Source: an uncultured Clostridia bacterium (GTDB taxonomy: Bacteria > Bacillota > Clostridia > Christensenellales > UBA1242). From it: 64,000 nt of DNA. Of the stretch, positions 27,957 to 39,500 are shown one piece after another (the stretch's first letter is position 1; every line of letters begins with the position of its first letter). Where the stretch lies: NCBI GenBank assembly GCA_934754335.1, contig CAKVHY010000003.1, forward strand, positions 62,001 to 126,000, read 5' to 3'. Made by a program: the position numbers and the translations under genes. Under the pieces are notes generated by a model. It was not told the origin of the DNA, searched no databases, and was given only the letters and a program-made list of their open reading frames with translations.

Positions 27957-28535
27957 TTATAGACCGAATGTGAAGTTAACACCTGCATCAAATGAAGCAA
28001 CGCTTGTGTTAGGATTAGTAACTGCCAATGTGAAAGTGATAGTTAAAGTTTTTCCAGTGGCAACAGTGATTGCTGTTCCTTGAGTGATTGTTGCAGAAGC
28101 AGTGTTGTTAGTTCCAGCAACTGTTACTGTTACGTTGCTACCAGTAACTGGCAACTTTGTTAAAGTAACCTTTAATGCTTGAGAAGAAGATGTGTTTACA
28201 ACCTTATATGTATAAACAATATTACTTGGGTTGTTTACACCATCATCTGTTCCGTCATAGAAACCAACACTTAAATCCCCTGCATTCTTATTTGCAATAT
28301 CTGCATTAGATGTGGAAGAAGTTACCTTTACTTGAGTAATACTCTTAGCATCAGCAGTTTTGCCATTTGTAACGCTAGCATCTAATGTAAATTCAACACC
28401 GGCTGTTGCAGTCCAATTAACTTGAGCAGTAATGGAAGCAGAACCAGTGGTGGCAGCATAGATACCAACCACCATTGCAGTTAGAACTAAAGCCATTGCA
28501 ACAACAGTTGCAATAATTTTTGTACTTTTACGCAT
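27957..28535 (-). CDS. TasA-like surface filament subunit, paralogue 2
   Basis: 192 residues from ATG 28535 (SD AAAAAGGAG). Nearly the same signal region as paralogue 1 (KIIATVVAMALVLTAMVVGI, then YAATTGSASITAQVNW). It shares SSTSN, DGVNNPSNIVYTYKV and the final FDAGVNFTF. The mature part is Thr/Val/Ser-rich and beta-prone. Own terminator; tandem-repeat DNA separates it from paralogue 1. Probably a variant subunit of the same fibre. Confidence 0.65.
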   Translation of the reverse strand: MRKSTKIIATVVAMALVLTAMVVGIYAATTGSASITAQVNWTATAGVEFTLDASVTNGKTADAKSITQVKVTSSTSNADIANKNAGDLSVGFYDGTDDGVNNPSNIVYTYKVVNTSSSQALKVTLTKLPVTGSNVTVTVAGTNNTASATITQGTAITVATGKTLTITFTLAVTNPNTSVASFDAGVNFTFGL

Positions 28536-28713
28536 AAAATTCTCCTTTTTCATTAATTTAACCAATTTCAATTCTATTTTTCTTAAAACTCGGCGATTTT
28601 ATGAAAAACACACAAATTTAAAATCAATTAGATATAAAACATTATTTGGTTTACCCAAATCTACTAAATTATATAAATTAAGCAATTAAAAGTCAAACAA
28701 ATAAAGCCCTAAA

Positions 28714-28744
28714 ATAAAAAAATCCCCACAATTTGCAAGGATTT
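28714..28744 (-). terminator. Terminator of filament gene 3
   Basis: AAATCC / GGATTT stem with minus-strand T run, directly after the stop. Confidence 0.65.
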
Positions 28745-28751
28745 AGAATTT

Positions 28752-29420
28752 TTATGTTAACGTAAACGTAACGCTAGCGTCAAACGCTTTACTTATGCTT
28801 AAGTCTGCACTTGGGATTGTACCATCACCGCTTTTCAAACTAAGCGTAATCTTAAAAACCAATGTTTGACCAATCGGAATGTTTAAACCACTAGAACTAA
28901 CAATCGCCGTTAATTCCGCACCTGTTAGTGCCACGCCATTAAGCGTACCGCTATGAGCCACCTTTGGCGTATGGGTTTGAGCAGTGGTACCGCTTTCATC
29001 AGCCACTGCAGGAGCAGATATATTACACATTATATTTTTGCCCCTAGTGGACGTGGCAGTATTAACCAAAGTGTACGTAAAAACAATATTGCTTGGGTTA
29101 TTAACTCCATCTTTTGTACCATCATAGAAATCGCAATCTAGCGAACCTTTTAGAACGTTTGCAGATGTATTACTAGTGGTGGCAGTAACGATTTGCGTGG
29201 CAATCATTTTAGGCGTTGAAGACGCTCCTATGCCATCACCCGCCTCGTTATTCACCACTTGAGCATCTAAAGTGAAAGAAAGACCGGCAGTACTTGTCCA
29301 AGTAATGCCCGCAGAAATTACTGCAGAAGCCGATGTGGCCGCATAAATACCAATAAGCATTGCACCCAACATAATCGCCAACGCAATTGCTGTTGTGAAA
29401 ATCTTAAACTTTCGCTTCAT
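28752..29420 (-). CDS. TasA-like surface filament subunit, paralogue 3
   Basis: 222 residues from ATG 29420 (SD AAAAGGAG). Signal KIFTTAIALAIMLGAMLIGI then YAATSASAVISAGITW. Shares DGVNNPSNIVFTYTLVNT and a C-terminal FDASVTFTL with the other two. Longer by an insertion around ARGKNIMCNISAPAVADESG, including a single cysteine, unusual in this set. Between paralogue 2 and the exported protein at 29501. Confidence 0.65.
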   Translation of the reverse strand: MKRKFKIFTTAIALAIMLGAMLIGIYAATSASAVISAGITWTSTAGLSFTLDAQVVNNEAGDGIGASSTPKMIATQIVTATTSNTSANVLKGSLDCDFYDGTKDGVNNPSNIVFTYTLVNTATSTRGKNIMCNISAPAVADESGTTAQTHTPKVAHSGTLNGVALTGAELTAIVSSSGLNIPIGQTLVFKITLSLKSGDGTIPSADLSISKAFDASVTFTLT

Positions 29421-29500
29421 TTTACTCCTTTTATGGTTTCCTTTACTACTATATATAATCACTAGTTATATTTTAAAACATATTAAAACATAAGTCAACA

Positions 29501-30295
29501 CTATTTTATCTCACCAGAACTCAAATTTAAAGATAATTTAACATTAAAATTATTAACGTCCACGCTTGGATCTTTAACTCTTATTTTGAATTCAAGGATA
29601 TACACAGAATATAGCAAATTTTCATTTTCTTTGCCTTCCACGACTCCCTTTTTGCATTCCAAAAATTTGCCATTTTCTTTATCGTTTAGGCTTGCATCTA
29701 AAGGATTTAAACTTTCTTTTTCATCTACATTAAAATACTCTAAACTTTGCAAAGTGGAGAACGGAGTTGTCCAAGAAAATTCTTGATTTTCACCATACAA
29801 AACTCCATAGCCTTTTCTATAAGAATAAACCAAATTACTTGCTTCTTCTGGAGCCACAATATTACCTATATAAAGCCTTAATCTTTTATCTATATCTTCT
29901 TGATATTCAGCCCTATTTGTGATAGCCAAACGAATGGTCAGCGTTGGAACAAGCAAATCATCTTCAATCAAATTTCCTTCGCCATCATCTTTAATTCCAT
30001 AACTCCAATCATTCTTATCTCTAGAAAAATTTACAGCACCAATATCCCAAACTTTTGATACCCCTGATGGAGCAGAAGGGCTAATCTCATCGTTAAATTC
30101 TTTTAGCGTTCCCCCACTTTTATCATAACCATCAATTCGCCCGTAAATATCGGCTGAAACATAGTTTGCATAGTAGGTTACCGTGCCATCAATTTCCCCT
30201 TTAGACGTAACCATAGCATAAATGCCAAGGCACATTGCAAGAAGGATTATTAACAAAAGTATTAACGTTGTTACAAACTTAACTCTATTTTTCAT
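29501..30295 (-). CDS. Exported protein heading the filament cluster
   Basis: 264 residues from ATG 30295 (SD AGGAG; a GTG two codons earlier is possible). Signal RVKFVTTLILLLIILLAMCL then GIYAMVTSKGEIDGTV, the same GIYA cleavage region as the filament subunits. The mature part has SNLVYSYRKGYG at the SNIV-motif position and ends VNNFNVKLSLNLSSG like them. More charged than the fibre subunits, so possibly a minor, base or tip subunit, as TapA is for TasA (inference). Divergent from the giant adhesin gene. Confidence 0.6.
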   Translation of the reverse strand: MKNRVKFVTTLILLLIILLAMCLGIYAMVTSKGEIDGTVTYYANYVSADIYGRIDGYDKSGGTLKEFNDEISPSAPSGVSKVWDIGAVNFSRDKNDWSYGIKDDGEGNLIEDDLLVPTLTIRLAITNRAEYQEDIDKRLRLYIGNIVAPEEASNLVYSYRKGYGVLYGENQEFSWTTPFSTLQSLEYFNVDEKESLNPLDASLNDKENGKFLECKKGVVEGKENENLLYSVYILEFKIRVKDPSVDVNNFNVKLSLNLSSGEIK

Positions 30296-30325
30296 ACACA
30301 CTCCTAACGCATACTACTTAATGAT

Positions 30326-30354
30326 ATAATACAAAATTTCATTTATTAAGTCAA
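30326..30354 (-). promoter_or_regulatory. Sigma-A promoter of the exported protein gene at 29501
   Basis: Minus strand TTGACT (30354-30349), 17-bp spacer, TATTAT (30331-30326), about 30 nt before the start. Confidence 0.65.
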
Positions 30355-30563
30355 ACAAATTTTTAACTACTTAAATATTTTTTACAATTACTCTTCTTTT
30401 ATGATGTATTTTTTATATCTAAAATACAAAGTATATTTATATATAATTTACTCATATTTTGCATTATTTTGTTTTGTTTAAACTCATAAATATGTTAAAA
30501 TTATTTTGTTAAAGAAATTTATAATATTTTGCTTTAAAATGAAAAATGGGAGATAAATTTAAA

Positions 30564-33500
30564 ATGAGTTCGAAAAAGAAGTTCAATGCAGTTTTGAGCA
30601 GTTTTGCTCTAATCATTTCTGTTTTACTTTTAGGCTTTGGCATTCTGAATATTTTCAAACAAAATCAAGTTTTGGCTCTTAGCGATGAGTTCAACTTTTT
30701 TGTTGCCACCACGCCTATTAAGCAAACTCAAATCTCAATTGATGAAAATGAGAAAATCCTTCCTGCATACATAACCGATGAGAAGAATAAAAATTATGGT
30801 TTTAACTACCTAACCTTCTCGGATTATTTACAAGTGCAGAAAGATTATGGGTTTAATGCCAACCAAGATATTTTCGTACTAGTCAATAATAATTATATCA
30901 AACTTATTTTTGGTGAAGACGAGAATGGCAATGTTTACGGAAGCGACCGTGTGAGCAAAGTTGCAAATAAAGAAGCCTTTGACCTTGAAAATGGTACTTA
31001 TTATGTTAACACCGGCGGACAGTTCATTGAAATCACGACCAATAATTTATTTATAGAAAATTCGCTTCAACCATACTCTTATTCTATCTATAAATTAGTG
31101 AACGGAGATACTGGCGCAACGTTTGAAAGGTACAACAACGAGATTAAGTCTAAGAGCAGTGATAATTCCAGTGCTTTTTTACCGAACTATTATTCAAACA
31201 ACGTTGAGAACCTTTATATAGAAGTTTCTAAGGAATACGCCCTATCTAAAGGTGGTTATAAAATCGCTAAAACCACGGAGGTTAATGGTCAAGAAATAAT
31301 TCAAGTTCAAACTGACGAAACTGATGGCAAATATTATATTCCACTATATGATGAAGTTTTGGCTTCTAATCTTTCCGCCACCCAACAGAAATTTGTTACA
31401 TTAGATAACTACAAAGCAAAGCAAAATTTAATTAATGGTTTTACAACAAATGAAAATGTTGAATCTATTTACTTAAGTATCGGTAGCGCATATCTTGAAG
31501 GTTTGAATACAAACTTCAATCGTATTACTCGTTTAGATGAAGTTTCTATCACCCTTCAAAACCAATACTATAGCGGTTTGAGAGTTTTAGCAGAAAAACC
31601 AATTCTTCAAACTCTAGATAGCGGTAACTCTAACTATTTTTGGTATCAATATATTGATCTTGAAAACGTTAGATACAAAGAAAACGAAAATATTGAAAAT
31701 TCAGATACTATTTTAGTAAAACACCCTGAAGGTTTATATACCTTTGTATTTTCTGGGCAATACACCACCGCCGATGGCAAAGCAACTGAATTTAATTTTA
31801 AATATGAAGTTTATCTAAATAAAACTAGCAATATTACAAGTTTCCCTGATTTCAACACGTTATTAAAATCTAACGATAAGCAATATTTTGATAAAGATTT
31901 GGACGAGAATTCTTACAAAACATATTTCTATAACTTCCAAACTCAAGAGTTCCCTACCTACACCTTTGATGCATCTAGATACAATCTTTCAGTTAATCAA
32001 ACAATTAACTTAGTTGAAACTAATTACACTTATGATTTCAAATCCTTATACAGAGAAGAAACTAAACCAGAAGTCACAGATTTTAACGCTAAAGAAAAAG
32101 CACTTGTCACTGAATATATAAATGGTGCTAGGAATAAAGAAACATTGATTGTGGCTGAAAAACGTACGCTTAATATAAGTGAGATAAATAGTTCGCTTAT
32201 TTCTAACGACCTGAAAGAAACTATTTCCCCTGAAAGTGAAGAATTAGCATATCAGAATGTTTATGTTTATTCCTACATATATAAATCACGAACTAGCGGA
32301 TTTGACGCAATAAATTATCTTTCTGATGGTTGGGGTAATTTTGAATACAAATTAACAAGTTTGATTTTTGAGAAAGAAACAACCGATGAAGAAACAGGCT
32401 TAAAAACCAAAACCTATATCATTAAGCATTACAAAACCACTGATATAGATAAAGTTTCTGAAAGCGATATCATGCTATATTTAAATAGTAGCGACCTGAT
32501 TAAGAAGGAGAAAATTGAGTACTCTCAAAACCTAACAGTTAAAAATACCACTGAAAACGAGATAGGTATTTTAACAACATACAAATATGGCGTGTTAGAA
32601 ACCGGCTTATTTGATGGCGAAAATGAAAATGATATCACTGGTTACAAATTTTCACTAACAAACAACTTAACAAGAAAGGTTATCACAAAAGAAGCAAATA
32701 ACAAAGTTGTTCTATCTGTTCAAAACCCTTATGGCGTAACAGAAGATAATTTCAACACGTTGAATGAGTATCTAACATTATCAGAACATAATCAAACACA
32801 AACAGATGAAAAAGGTAATAAACTTACATACAAAAATGTTATCTCTTCCCCTACTCTAGATAATCTATCTAATTTCGATGCATTTAGATTTGATTATGAA
32901 ATTGTTTATAGCGAACTTGGAGTTTTTACATTAGAAAATAGATACACACTTGGAATTAAACACGTAAATTATGATGGCGGAGATTTGAATGCCACGCTTA
33001 ATAACGCAGGGCTTAACAACATATCTTTCGTTGTGGATTCAAATGCCACAAACACAGTTTACGATTTTAAAAATGAATATAAATATAAAATTTTAGTCAA
33101 TAATGCTGAAGAAATACGTAATGCAAGATATAGAAAATATGGCTACACATTGCATATTTTCGGAATTAAATCATATTTCAATAAGAATGGGAAAACCGAA
33201 TTTAAAAACGTTTCTGAAGGCATTTATAGCGATTTAACAGAAAATGTTAATAATAGAATTAAAGATGAAAAAGAATCGATTTTAAGCATCTTATCTAATG
33301 GTAATTTAGTAACAACGTCTAAAACAATAACCTTAAAAGCAGATGCAAAACTTAATGATGCTTTAAGGCCAATTGGCAATGTACCTGTTACAAATATGAC
33401 CCCTATCACCTTTGATTTCTTTGGATTATATTCCTTCAATGGATTAGTTCCGATTTCAAGATACTATGTTTATGATTTTGATTACGACGAAGATGGAAAA

Positions 33501-36500
33501 CCTTATATCACTAATAACACTCCTCGTGCAATAAAATATTTCACTAAGGACGACCAACCTTCAGAAAGCGGTTATTATGAAATTATTGCTGAATATAAGT
33601 ACAATATCTATGACGATATTTTCAACAACCTTATAAACACAAAGTTCTATCAAGTATTCGCTTTCGTAATTGATAAATCTAACCCTAAAACCACATATGA
33701 ACGTTTGACTACTGTAATCGACACTCCAACCACATCTCATAACGCTTGGGAAAAATTAGTGGTTAGCAAAGACAACTCCCCTTACACAAACGATGCAGTT
33801 AGAATTACATGGAGTCAAAATTCATTCTTCCAATACGATATTATTCCATATTTCCAAAAGACAAACTTTGATGGCATTATTGTTGGAACGAATGGTAGCC
33901 AAAGTACTAGCGGTTATGAGCAATTAAAAACTGCCACCACAACTAAATACGCTGTGGGTTACACAATCACAAATCGAGCAGGCATACAAGTATTTAAACA
34001 AATTGTGGATATAAATGGCAAACCATTATCTATGCAAAAATATGCAAACTCTGGTTTGTATCTCGTTCCAGTATTTGATATTTACTTTGGCGAAACATTG
34101 AAGTACAAGGATATGTATCCTTTGGATTTCTTAAATTCTAAACTTGTTGACGAATTGGAAAATGAAGAAAATGTTCGATATGTTTATAAGAAGGACGTAA
34201 ATCAGGTTTACGTTTCAAAAAATGCGAATGTTACACATTATGTTAATTTAGAAACTCCAGAAACATCATCAATTGCCCTTTGGGGAAGCGGAATATATAA
34301 TTTCCATTTAAAATATGGCTTTAATAATGGTGCTAGTTTAACTCAGAAATTTGTGTTCGACTACACAGATTTAACAGGACTTAAAGTTTTGCCTGTGAAC
34401 CCAGATTCAAACTCTATCACTTCCTCTTTTGATAACAACACAAGCAATCTTATAACCAAACCTTTCACATTTGTTTATGATAAACGTCCAAGTGGTTCTT
34501 CAATTACCACCACCTACACCGCTATTCCATTTAAGAACAACAACGATATTTTAAGATTGTTCTTATCTGACAACTTAGAAGGCATTAGCGGAACACAAAA
34601 TATAAACCCTGCAAACGCTATTCAAGATGTTAGTTATGAATATGATTATTCGTTCTTCAAATTTGGAGATAGTGTTTACAACAAAAATATTTTCAAGCCC
34701 TCATCTTCAATGCTTTATATCTTCAATCTAACCGACACCGCAGGCAACACTTCTAAATATTTCGTTGCATTCGATGTTTCAAATCCAAACTTCTTCTTAG
34801 ACGTGGAAGGCGAAGATAGTTTCATTGAAAAATATGGAATTATAACTGATTTTGCAAATATCTCTTGGGGAAATTACAAAGCAATCAACATTACAAACTC
34901 AAACAACCTTTCAGATACAAATTTATTTGATAAATTCATATTCGGCAATGGAATAAACTATGAAGCATCAAGCCTTGAAACAATGCTTAGAGATGTTTAT
35001 AAGAATAATAGCAATTATTCTGGCATGAAATTAACAAGAGTTTGGAGTATTAAAACTTTAGATGGTGATAGAAACCTAGAAATTGAAAAAGAGTTTATAA
35101 ATGAAGATGGTTCAATAAATCTAGATAAAGTTTATACAAAAACAATAAGTAGAAAATTAGGATATTATATTGATAGTGCTTGCACAAAAGCATTAGTACT
35201 TGGCAATAACGGAAAGCCACTAGTTTCATACTATTTCTTAATTCCAATTAGGAATGTTAATTTCCAATATTACAACACAAATTCAGACGATAGCAATATC
35301 TACTCTTTCAATTACTCCACTGATGCAACAGGGGTTTTGGCAAAGAACTCCACATATCTATCTCCAACTAAAAAGGCACTTGCTTCTAAATTTGGAGTTG
35401 GCGTTCGTGAAATTGAACAAGACGTTAATCACGAATATGGTTTCTATGGAGAAAAGAAATATATTTATGTTATCACCGATTTGCTTGGAAATGAATGCGG
35501 AAACACATTGTGGATGAACTTAGATTTAACGCTTGCGATGAGTTTTGGTAGTTTTGATTTAACCTATGAAAAATTGAACTACTCCCCTAACATGACGTTA
35601 TATAACCTAACCACTTATTCATCATACTCTATATCTCAATTATATTTCAGTTGGCTTGTGGACGATAAAATCCCAAAGAGCAGAATTGATTATAAGTTCT
35701 ATGATTTCGATACCGATTTCTATGCAAATTACATTATTACAAATGTAACTTACAATGACGTCACAAACGAATACACATTTAAGTTTACAAATAAATTAGA
35801 TCAATCAACAAAAGATATTGTTATATCAGATAAGAAGTTAAACAACTACAATGCAGATGACGAAGAAGTTAATGAGCCAAACAGCATTTATCCATTTGCA
35901 TTAAACTCTGAGCGTGGTTGGCAATTAATTGTAAATAATTCACAAACAGATTCTAAAAATAATAGTTCTTATTATGATGCAAGTGAGAAACGTTATTATA
36001 GCAATATAATCAACCCTGCAAGCAAAGGCTCAACAAATTATGAATGCACAAAAAATGGCTTATATGTTTTCAGAAGAACCTACACTGATTATATAGACGC
36101 AAATGGTCTTGTTAAAGATTCAAGAGAAAATCTTGGTGATGGACTTAAGAACGACACAGTTTATAGATATTATGTTTACTATGTTGATACAAATGGCATT
36201 ATTGATTTAACTAATATCTCAAACTTAAATTTCATTCTTGGTGCGGGAATGAACGATGCTGATTATGAAAACAAATCATTCAACGAACAAACCATAAATA
36301 ATAGGTTAGAAAAAGCATCAACTAAGGACGTTGCATATAGCAGTATGAAAGTTAGCAATCTATTCCTAACAAATAGAGAACTTGTTCAATTCAATCTTTC
36401 AATGGATAAATACAACCAAGCAGTAAGTTATAACAACTTCATTGATAGAACAGATTATAACAATGCAACAAACATTGTTGATAATTACGATTCAGCCGGC

Positions 36501-39500
36501 GGAAACTTAGAGCAAGGCTTAAAGAACGCTCAAACACGTTTAACTTATTTAATAAATAGATTTGTTTATGGCATCGGAGAGAGCAATCTAAACGTAAAAG
36601 ATTTTGATGCAAAAACATATTATAATCAAAGATTCCTAATGCGTTTAACATTAACGTTTGGAACAAGTACTCAGTTAATTGGTGTTAAAGAAGGTAAAAC
36701 CAACCTTATCTCCCCTGATAAGAACTTAAGTGAAAATTATTTATTAAATTCACTAAATAATAGGTCAAACGACGTATCTCAAAACCACCCTACAGGCTTC
36801 ACAGATAGGTCAACATTAAAAGATGGCATTATTTTAAATAGAAGCAATGCAGGATTAAATAGCAATCTAACTTATAACTACAAAGTGCTAGTGGCAGATA
36901 GTTCGGGAATAACAGAAGGCGCAGATATGAGCAAATGGAATATGTTTGCAAACGATCTAACCCTAGAGTTCGGAATTGATTATTCCACTCCAAAAGGTTA
37001 TTACTTTGGAAAGAGCGCATCAGCAGAATATGAATCTTCAGCCAATGGTGATTACGACTATGCTTATGCCCTATTCAACGATATCACCGAATCACTTTCC
37101 ACAACCAATTTGGAAAACCTAAACGATGGCGCAACCGAACAAGTTATTGGCGATAAAACAGTTTCTGTTTTAACTTCAACAAATAACGATACGCTTATAT
37201 TCGTATTTGAAAAAGCAGTTGATAAAACCGATGCAGAAATAGAACCAAATGCAGTAACAGTTACAAGAACATTGCCTAATGGCACACCACAAGTTATCTT
37301 TAAAGTGGAACTTACAACCGATGCTCAAGGAAACACCACGCAAGTTTTCACTTCATCAATGGGTTACACAACTGAAAGATTAAAACAAGCATTCCTATCT
37401 AACGCAGGTTTGAAAGGTGCTAATTCAAAAGCCGATAAATGGGCAATAGTTGTATTCGATAACTACAATAAAAATTATAAAAAAGATAGTGCGTTATCTG
37501 ACCCTTCAATTAACGCAACATATGAAATTTCTATTCAGTATAAAGGATTATCTAGCGATTATTTGAATAACGACGGAACAAAGTCTAATTTCATTGGAAA
37601 TTATCAAATAACTGTGGATAACACAAAACCACTTTATAACCTTATCTATTTAATGGAAAATGATAAGTTTATTCCACGTAAAACTGCTACCTCAGGGCTT
37701 CCATCAGGATATTTAGATAGCCTAAATAATAGCGGTTATACAAGTTATATTGAGAGATACTATGCTAATCTAAAAGGTACTCCTCTTGATAAACAATATG
37801 CCCTAGAACAAATATATAATTATTATATTGAAAGTTATTACACCTATCAAAACGATAAAAAACTTGCTTATCAGGACCTAGACGGAAATGATTATCTAAC
37901 ACCAAATAATGAACCAATATATAAAACATATATTCAAAATTATTTCTTTGGTGTAACTAAAAACTTTGAATTAAAATCTGGCAGTAGCGATTTTAGATTT
38001 GATTCAAATAGAATTTATTATAGAGAAATTTCAAATCCAAGAACATATAGATTTACTTTAACTCCTGATGATTTCCCAACAGCAGAAGATAAAAACAGAG
38101 TTAATGAATTAAGCCTTTATGAAGTGTTTGATTCAAGCAGATTTGAATTTGCTGAAAACTCACAATTCATCGAAAATGGCGTTGGTAAGTATTTTGAAAT
38201 AGTGGAAGAAGATGAAGCAGGCAACTACAGAGTTTATGCTATATATGTTGCAGATGATTTATCAATCAAATATTCATATGCAAAAGCAAAAAATTCCAAG
38301 TTAAATGATGAAGATTTAAATGGCACATTGAATAACGTTTCAAATAGTGTTGATGTTTATGGTACAAATCTAGAATTAGAATTAAACACAAATTTAGATA
38401 AAGTTGATAAATTCTTAAAAGCAGAGATTTATGTAACATATTCTGCTAGCGAATATCAATATGGCACAAATAAACAAAATTATAAAGCCTCTTCCCCTAT
38501 CACCTTATATCTAGACCCAATCAATGCCAAAATCATGTTTAATTCTAATGGTTATCCAATAGAATTACCTGAAGGCTTAAGCGGAGATTTAAGCGAAATT
38601 GAATTAAATAACTACCCTGCAAAGTTCCTTGAATATATAACTAAAATTTGCGATATAATCACAATTGACAACGCAGGCGTGGCAGACTTTAATTTATCAA
38701 TAAAGATAACTTCAAGAACAAGCGAAAACTTGGCAATTGAGTACTATTATCCGGGTGAAATGCTAAAATATGTTAAGAATGGATATATAATTTCTATTCC
38801 TTCAGACACAGAATTTAGAAGCACAAAAATTACAAGTATTCAAATCGCAAAATATGAAACCTCTTGGAAAACTTTAACTAGAGATTTCAGTCCTAGCCAA
38901 GTTCAAATCCCAGATGGCGAATGGATTAGTTTGGGCGGACGATCATTTACGTTAACTAATGGAACATTCAGAATAATCTTAACAGACAACTTCGGAAGAG
39001 TGGCAACATATTATGAAACTTGGAATGCAAGTTCTGTTAATCATGGAATTTCATATTCGGGCAAAACTCAAAGCCTAAATGGTGAAACTTACACAGCAAA
39101 AACCACGAGCGTTACATTTGATCCTTCTAGATATAACCCTGTGGTTATAGTGGAAGAAAATAACGGAAATAAAGTTATCTACACAGATTTTGAAAATATC
39201 AATAATTATTATAAAATTACAAGCACCACTTCTAGCACAAATCAATCTTCAGTTAATTACTTAAGATTTAATCAAGATGCTGGATATTGGAGCAAATTTA
39301 CAGTTATTCTTCTATCAGTTGCGAACTTAAATATCGATTTAACAAATATTGATTTAAACACATTCAATGCTTGGTTCGAAGAAAATAAAAACTCAATTGA
39401 AAATGCCACATATTCATTTATTCTTTATACAAAACTTCCAGAAATTCAGTTGAAAAACCTAAATGGTGGAATTATTGCAAAGAATAACGGACAGATATTC

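Noticed and set aside
36439..37285. Minus-strand frames inside the giant adhesin gene
   Set aside because: They have no SD, no recognisable protein features and lie opposite an intact 10.8-kb frame.
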